Source: Anaerolineales bacterium
GTDB taxonomy: Bacteria; Chloroflexota; Anaerolineae; Anaerolineales; UBA4823
DNA length: 10,609 nucleotides
Direction of reading: 5' to 3'
Assembly: GCA_022865865.1 (NCBI GenBank)
Contig: JALHTN010000506.1
Location: 1-10,609, forward strand
A model generated the notes under the pieces. It ran no database searches. It was not told where the DNA came from and saw nothing but the letters and a program-made list of their open reading frames with translations. The first letter of the stretch is position 1, and every line of letters starts with the position of its first letter. Position numbers and translations under genes: made by a program. This document shows positions 7,774 through 10,609 of this stretch, in pieces.

Positions 7774-8910
7774 TTAGAAAGCCTCCTGTTCTCTAAACTG
7801 GCGTAGATTGTAAATCATCACTGGGATGACGGCAATCAGCAAAATGACAGCGATGGAAGAGCCATAACCGGCATTACGGGCGATAAAGGATTGCCGGTAG
7901 AACTGGGTGGCGATCACATCCGTTCCAAACTGCCCACCGGTCATCACCCAGACCACATCAAAGATTTTTAGGGTAAAGATGACAATCGTAGTGGTAACCG
8001 TGATGATAGTGCCCATAATGTATGGGATCATGATCTTGAAAAATGCCTGCGTCTCACTGGCACCGTCCATACGAGAAGCTTCTAGGATCTCCTCCGGGAC
8101 GCCCTTGAGTGCGGCTGAGAACAGCACCATGGCAAAGCCAGCCTGCAACCAGACCACAATGACAACCAGGAAGAGGTTATTCCAGGGGGCGATTTCCGTG
8201 TATGCCGTCCAGGCATGAGGTTCACCCCCTAACGCCACGACAATAGCGTTAAGCAGCCCAATCTGGGGCGCGTCGATGGGTTTCACCTCATAGATAAAAT
8301 TCCATATGACGCTGGCGCCGACGAAGGAAATAGCCATGGGCATGAAGATGAGCGATTTAGCAACACGCTCAAACTTACTGCGGTCGGCCAAAATGGCAAC
8401 CAACAATCCCATAGCCACCGTCAGCGGGGTAGCGATCAGGATCCAAAAAAGAACATTATTGCGAAAAGCCTCTCGCATAAGGCGGTCAGTAAAAATGGCT
8501 ATATAGTTTCCCAAACCAACAAACTCGCCAGATGCCGGTCCTCCCCTGCCAAAAAGACTGATCCAGATGGTTCTCACAGTTGGTATCGCCAGGTAAAAGG
8601 CCAGAATGGCCAAAGCCGGACCGACGAACACAAAAGGCTGGAGCCGCGTGGTCCACTGGTCGGGAAGCATTTCGACAAGCCAGTTAAAGATCCAGTAGAG
8701 CGCTGCCACCCCCCCAACACCCCAAATGATCGCTACAATTGTGATCAACCACTTGGGCGCATCTCCATCTCGCAAGAACATAAAACCTGCATATAAGACG
8801 ATAAAGGCCGCGATTGGGATAACTGTGGCCAATAACAAGCGGCCAATGAAGGTCAAAATCCGGACAGGTAGGCTGACGCCCTTCTGCGCACGCTCCTCAA
8901 AGTATTGCAT
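7774..8910 (-). CDS. aglF: Alpha-glucoside ABC transporter permease AglF
   Basis: This 378-residue inner-membrane protein pairs with AglG. Two additional N-terminal helices (about 20-45 and 53-76) precede a helix at 92-112 and the permease domain (about 150-370), a MalF-like arrangement of about eight helices. The EAA loop is at about 273-298 (EILEASRMDGASETQAFFKI). KIFDVVWVMTGGQFGTDV and the C-terminal YNLRQFREQEAF fit the AglF group. I chose the ATG at 8910 because AGGAG (8917-8921) lies six bases before it; an in-frame TTG at 8916 touches that ribosome binding site and is unlikely to be used. The last codons (QEA) hold the ribosome binding site of aglG. No ATPase gene accompanies the permeases here. 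Confidence 0.92.
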   Translation of the reverse strand: MQYFEERAQKGVSLPVRILTFIGRLLLATVIPIAAFIVLYAGFMFLRDGDAPKWLITIVAIIWGVGGVAALYWIFNWLVEMLPDQWTTRLQPFVFVGPALAILAFYLAIPTVRTIWISLFGRGGPASGEFVGLGNYIAIFTDRLMREAFRNNVLFWILIATPLTVAMGLLVAILADRSKFERVAKSLIFMPMAISFVGASVIWNFIYEVKPIDAPQIGLLNAIVVALGGEPHAWTAYTEIAPWNNLFLVVIVVWLQAGFAMVLFSAALKGVPEEILEASRMDGASETQAFFKIMIPYIMGTIITVTTTIVIFTLKIFDVVWVMTGGQFGTDVIATQFYRQSFIARNAGYGSSIAVILLIAVIPVMIYNLRQFREQEAF

Positions 8911-8916
8911 TAGCAA

Positions 8917-8921
8917 CTCCT
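8917..8921 (-). promoter_or_regulatory. Ribosome binding site deciding the aglF start
   Basis: AGGAG on the minus strand, within the purine-rich GGAGAGAGGAG, stands six bases before the ATG at 8910. It rules against the TTG at 8916, which would leave no spacing at all. Confidence 0.75.
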
Positions 8922-9100
8922 CTCTCCAAGCGGAAACGTTCCAGGTCAGTACTTCATATTAAAACAAAACCTTCGGAAGCCTGGCAGTAAACCAATCGAT
9001 GGATACACAACATAATCTGCAGTAAACACATCAATGGGTTCATCTTTTTCCAGACTTCCAAAGCCTATTCTAATAATCATTCCTTAGAATCAAGGATGAA

Positions 9101-9130
9101 GGGCTGCCAGTCTGCAATAACTGGCAGCCC
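9101..9130 (-). terminator. Strong hairpin between binding-protein and permease genes (attenuator or mRNA stabiliser)
   Basis: A perfect 10-bp stem (GGGCTGCCAG at 9101-9110, CTGGCAGCCC at 9121-9130) with a 10-base loop begins 24 bases after the binding-protein stop codon. On the minus strand it is followed by TTCATCCTTGATT, which is only partly T-rich, so termination is probably incomplete. Similar structures between binding-protein and permease genes of sugar transporters are known to keep the binding-protein message more abundant, and that role is inferred here. The remaining gap (8911-9100) holds only the aglF ribosome binding site and an imperfect palindrome at 8932-8942. Confidence 0.6.
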
Positions 9131-9153
9131 AGTTGAAACTTATCAAACGGTGT

Positions 9154-10609
9154 TTACGGCCAGGAGGTGTCGATCTCAGCCAGGACCGTATCCAGGTCAG
9201 CCGATCCGGAGACCCAGTCGGTCATGCCTTTCCAGAAGGAACCAGCACCAACCTCACCAGGCATCAGGTCTGAGCCATCGAAGCGGAAACTGGTCGCTCC
9301 CAGCACCAACTCGGCAATGCCCTTCTCCAGGTCAACACCGTACATGTCGGGGGTGGCAGTCTGGTGTGCGGCTAAGGCACCACCGTTCTGCAACCAGCCA
9401 GAAGCTGACTGCGGCGTGGTGAAGTATTCCATCAGCGCGCGCACTTCAGGCCGGTCGTTGAACATGGCCATGATGTCACCCGCTACCAGGAACGGCTTGC
9501 CATAGGCATCGTCGATCCCCGGCAGGTAGAAGAAGTCATAGTCCACGCCAGCTTCAGAACCCTCGGGGAAGAAGCCGGTGATGAAGTTGCCCTGCTTGTG
9601 CATCCAGCACCTGGGTGGGTCTTCGAACATCGGCGCAGGTGAGTCACCAAAGAACGTCGAGACAATTGAATTGGTCCCGCCGAAGACGTAGTCCTCGTTG
9701 AACCAGATCTGTGCCAGCGTCTCTGCCGCATTCTTCACCTCTGGGGAGGTGAAGGCCAAGTCGCCGGTCGTCCAAGCGTCGTAGTTCTCCAGTGAAGTCG
9801 TGCGCAGCATGAACTCTTCCATCCAGTCAGTGGCAGGCCAACCAGTGGCAGCACCCGACTCGATGCCAATGCACCACGGGGCGTCACCATCGGCAACGAT
9901 CATGTCCATCAGCGCGATCAACTCATCCCAGGTGGTCGGCACTTCATAGCCAGCAGCTTCGAAGTCGTCCACCGGGTACCACACCAGGCTCTTGCCGTTG
10001 AAGCGATGCCATACACCTGCTGATTGGCCTCCGATCTCAGACATGTCAAGCCAGCTCTGATTGTACTGCTGGGTTAGCCATTCATCCGAGATGAAAGTGG
10101 TCGGGTCGACGATATCGCCCGAGCGCACGAAGTTGGCCAGCAGACCAGGCTGCGGGAAGTCAGCAATGTCAGGGGCGTCGCCTGCATCCACACGGATGGA
10201 GATCGAGCCTTCGAACTCCTTGCTGCCAATGTAGTTCACATCGATGCCGGTGGCTTCCTCGAAAGCAGCCATGGATTCGTTGAACAGAACTTCATCGATG
10301 TCGGTGAAGGGGCCATCTACAACCACTGTCGTGCCAGCATACTCACCAGATAAGGCTGTCTCCAGTTCTCCTCCAGGTACCAAGGGGAAAGCCATCTCAG
10401 GCTCTTCAGCCGGGGCAGATGTTTCACCTTCGACACCAGCGGGCCAGGAGGCGTCGATCTCATCCAGGACCGTATCCAGGTCAGCCGATCCGGAGACCCA
10501 GTCGGTCATGCCTTTCCAGAAGGAACCAGCACCAACCTCACCAGGCATCAGGTCTGAGCCATCGAAGCGGAAACTGGTCGCTCCCAAAACCAACTCGGCA
10601 ATACCTTTC
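9154..10609 (-). CDS. aglE: Tandem-domain alpha-glucoside-binding protein (AglE type), partial at right edge
   Basis: This is the extracellular sugar-binding component of the AglFG transporter. The frame is open to the right edge: 484 residues are visible, counted from the first full codon at 10608, and no true start is seen (a TTG at 10593 is only an internal Leu). Residues 1-56 are the C-terminal tail of one binding domain. After a Pro/Glu/Ala-rich linker (about 57-75) a complete domain follows to residue 484, ending in the same tail. AglE-type marks are IADFPQPGLLANF, NGKSLVWYPVDDFEAAGYE, PWCIGIESGAATGWPATDW, PPRCWMHKQGNFITGFFPEG and FRFDGSDLMPGEVGAG; the two Cys could form a disulfide. 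The two tails are 428 residues apart and differ at two residues. The signal peptide or lipobox must lie beyond the edge. It precedes aglF by 243 bp. The number of domains is unknown, two at least. Confidence 0.88.
   Translation of the reverse strand, partial: KGIAELVLGATSFRFDGSDLMPGEVGAGSFWKGMTDWVSGSADLDTVLDEIDASWPAGVEGETSAPAEEPEMAFPLVPGGELETALSGEYAGTTVVVDGPFTDIDEVLFNESMAAFEEATGIDVNYIGSKEFEGSISIRVDAGDAPDIADFPQPGLLANFVRSGDIVDPTTFISDEWLTQQYNQSWLDMSEIGGQSAGVWHRFNGKSLVWYPVDDFEAAGYEVPTTWDELIALMDMIVADGDAPWCIGIESGAATGWPATDWMEEFMLRTTSLENYDAWTTGDLAFTSPEVKNAAETLAQIWFNEDYVFGGTNSIVSTFFGDSPAPMFEDPPRCWMHKQGNFITGFFPEGSEAGVDYDFFYLPGIDDAYGKPFLVAGDIMAMFNDRPEVRALMEYFTTPQSASGWLQNGGALAAHQTATPDMYGVDLEKGIAELVLGATSFRFDGSDLMPGEVGAGSFWKGMTDWVSGSADLDTVLAEIDTSWP
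9158..9325. repeat. Direct repeat, downstream copy (end of last binding domain)
   Basis: This 168-bp stretch codes for the last 56 residues of the binding protein apart from the final base of the Pro codon. It matches 10442-10609 with six differences by my base-by-base reading (about 96% identity). Two differences change residues (Ala/Asp and Thr/Ala near the end) and four are silent. The spacing is exactly 1284 bp. Confidence 0.95.
10442..10609. repeat. Direct repeat, upstream copy (end of preceding binding domain, cut by window edge)
   Basis: This is the partner of 9158-9325, on the same strand and in the same reading frame. The similarity stops at the Ser-Trp-Pro end of the domain: the downstream copy reaches a stop codon there, whereas this copy continues in frame into the linker. 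It reaches the window edge, so the full length of the repeat cannot be seen. Confidence 0.95.

Noticed and set aside
8914..8916. TTG start for aglF giving 380 residues
   Set aside because: It touches the AGGAG ribosome binding site with no spacing; the ATG at 8910 has an ideal six-base gap.
9083..9096. Small palindrome (TCCTT / AAGGA) near the strong hairpin
   Set aside because: The stem is only five base pairs and could easily arise by chance.
9096..9505. Plus-strand open frames of about 110 codons opposite the binding-protein gene
   Set aside because: They are shadows of the binding-protein coding sequence, without domain features or ribosome binding sites.
10591..10593. TTG as start codon of the binding-protein gene
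   Set aside because: The frame continues upstream to the window edge, and the residues there (KGIAE) match those before the same Leu in the downstream copy, so this TTG is an internal Leu codon.

Overview
The window looks like part of an alpha-glucoside uptake and breakdown operon from a bacterium, most likely a member of the Chloroflexota (Anaerolineae-like). That taxonomic guess is an inference from the gene mix: an AglE/AglF/AglG-type transporter, GH13 enzymes, a soluble-type GAF/PAS sensor and moderate GC. No marker gene is present to prove it. Every convincing gene is on the minus strand, so transcription runs from right to left.

Layout in transcription order. At the right edge is an AglE-type sugar-binding protein, open at the window edge. 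It contains one complete binding domain preceded, in the same reading frame, by the C-terminal tail of a second and nearly identical domain, so it is a tandem-domain binding protein. A strong 10-bp hairpin at 9101-9130 follows it. Next come the two permeases, aglF (7774-8910) and aglG (6675-7772), separated by one base. Then come a small membrane protein with an internal repeat (6021-6524), an aldo/keto reductase (4893-5900), a GH13 alpha-glucosidase (3230-4906) overlapping the reductase gene by up to 14 bp, and a GH13 trehalose synthase (1554-3179). A good Rho-independent terminator at 1491-1524 closes the group.

Beyond the terminator a separate gene starts at 1415. It encodes a GAF-PAS-GAF sensor protein that runs off the left edge. 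Its ATG lies six bases after a perfect TATAAT, which suggests a leaderless or very short-leader mRNA.

Working together, the binding protein captures alpha-glucosides (maltose, trehalose, sucrose or isomalto-oligosaccharides), AglF/AglG carry them in, the glucosidase releases glucose, and trehalose synthase interconverts maltose and trehalose. No ATP-binding subunit, maltokinase or LacI-type regulator is in the window. The ATPase must be encoded elsewhere or beyond the right edge. The most unusual item is the tandem fused binding protein: a 168-bp stretch repeats at a spacing of exactly 1284 bp (428 codons) with only six base differences by my reading.
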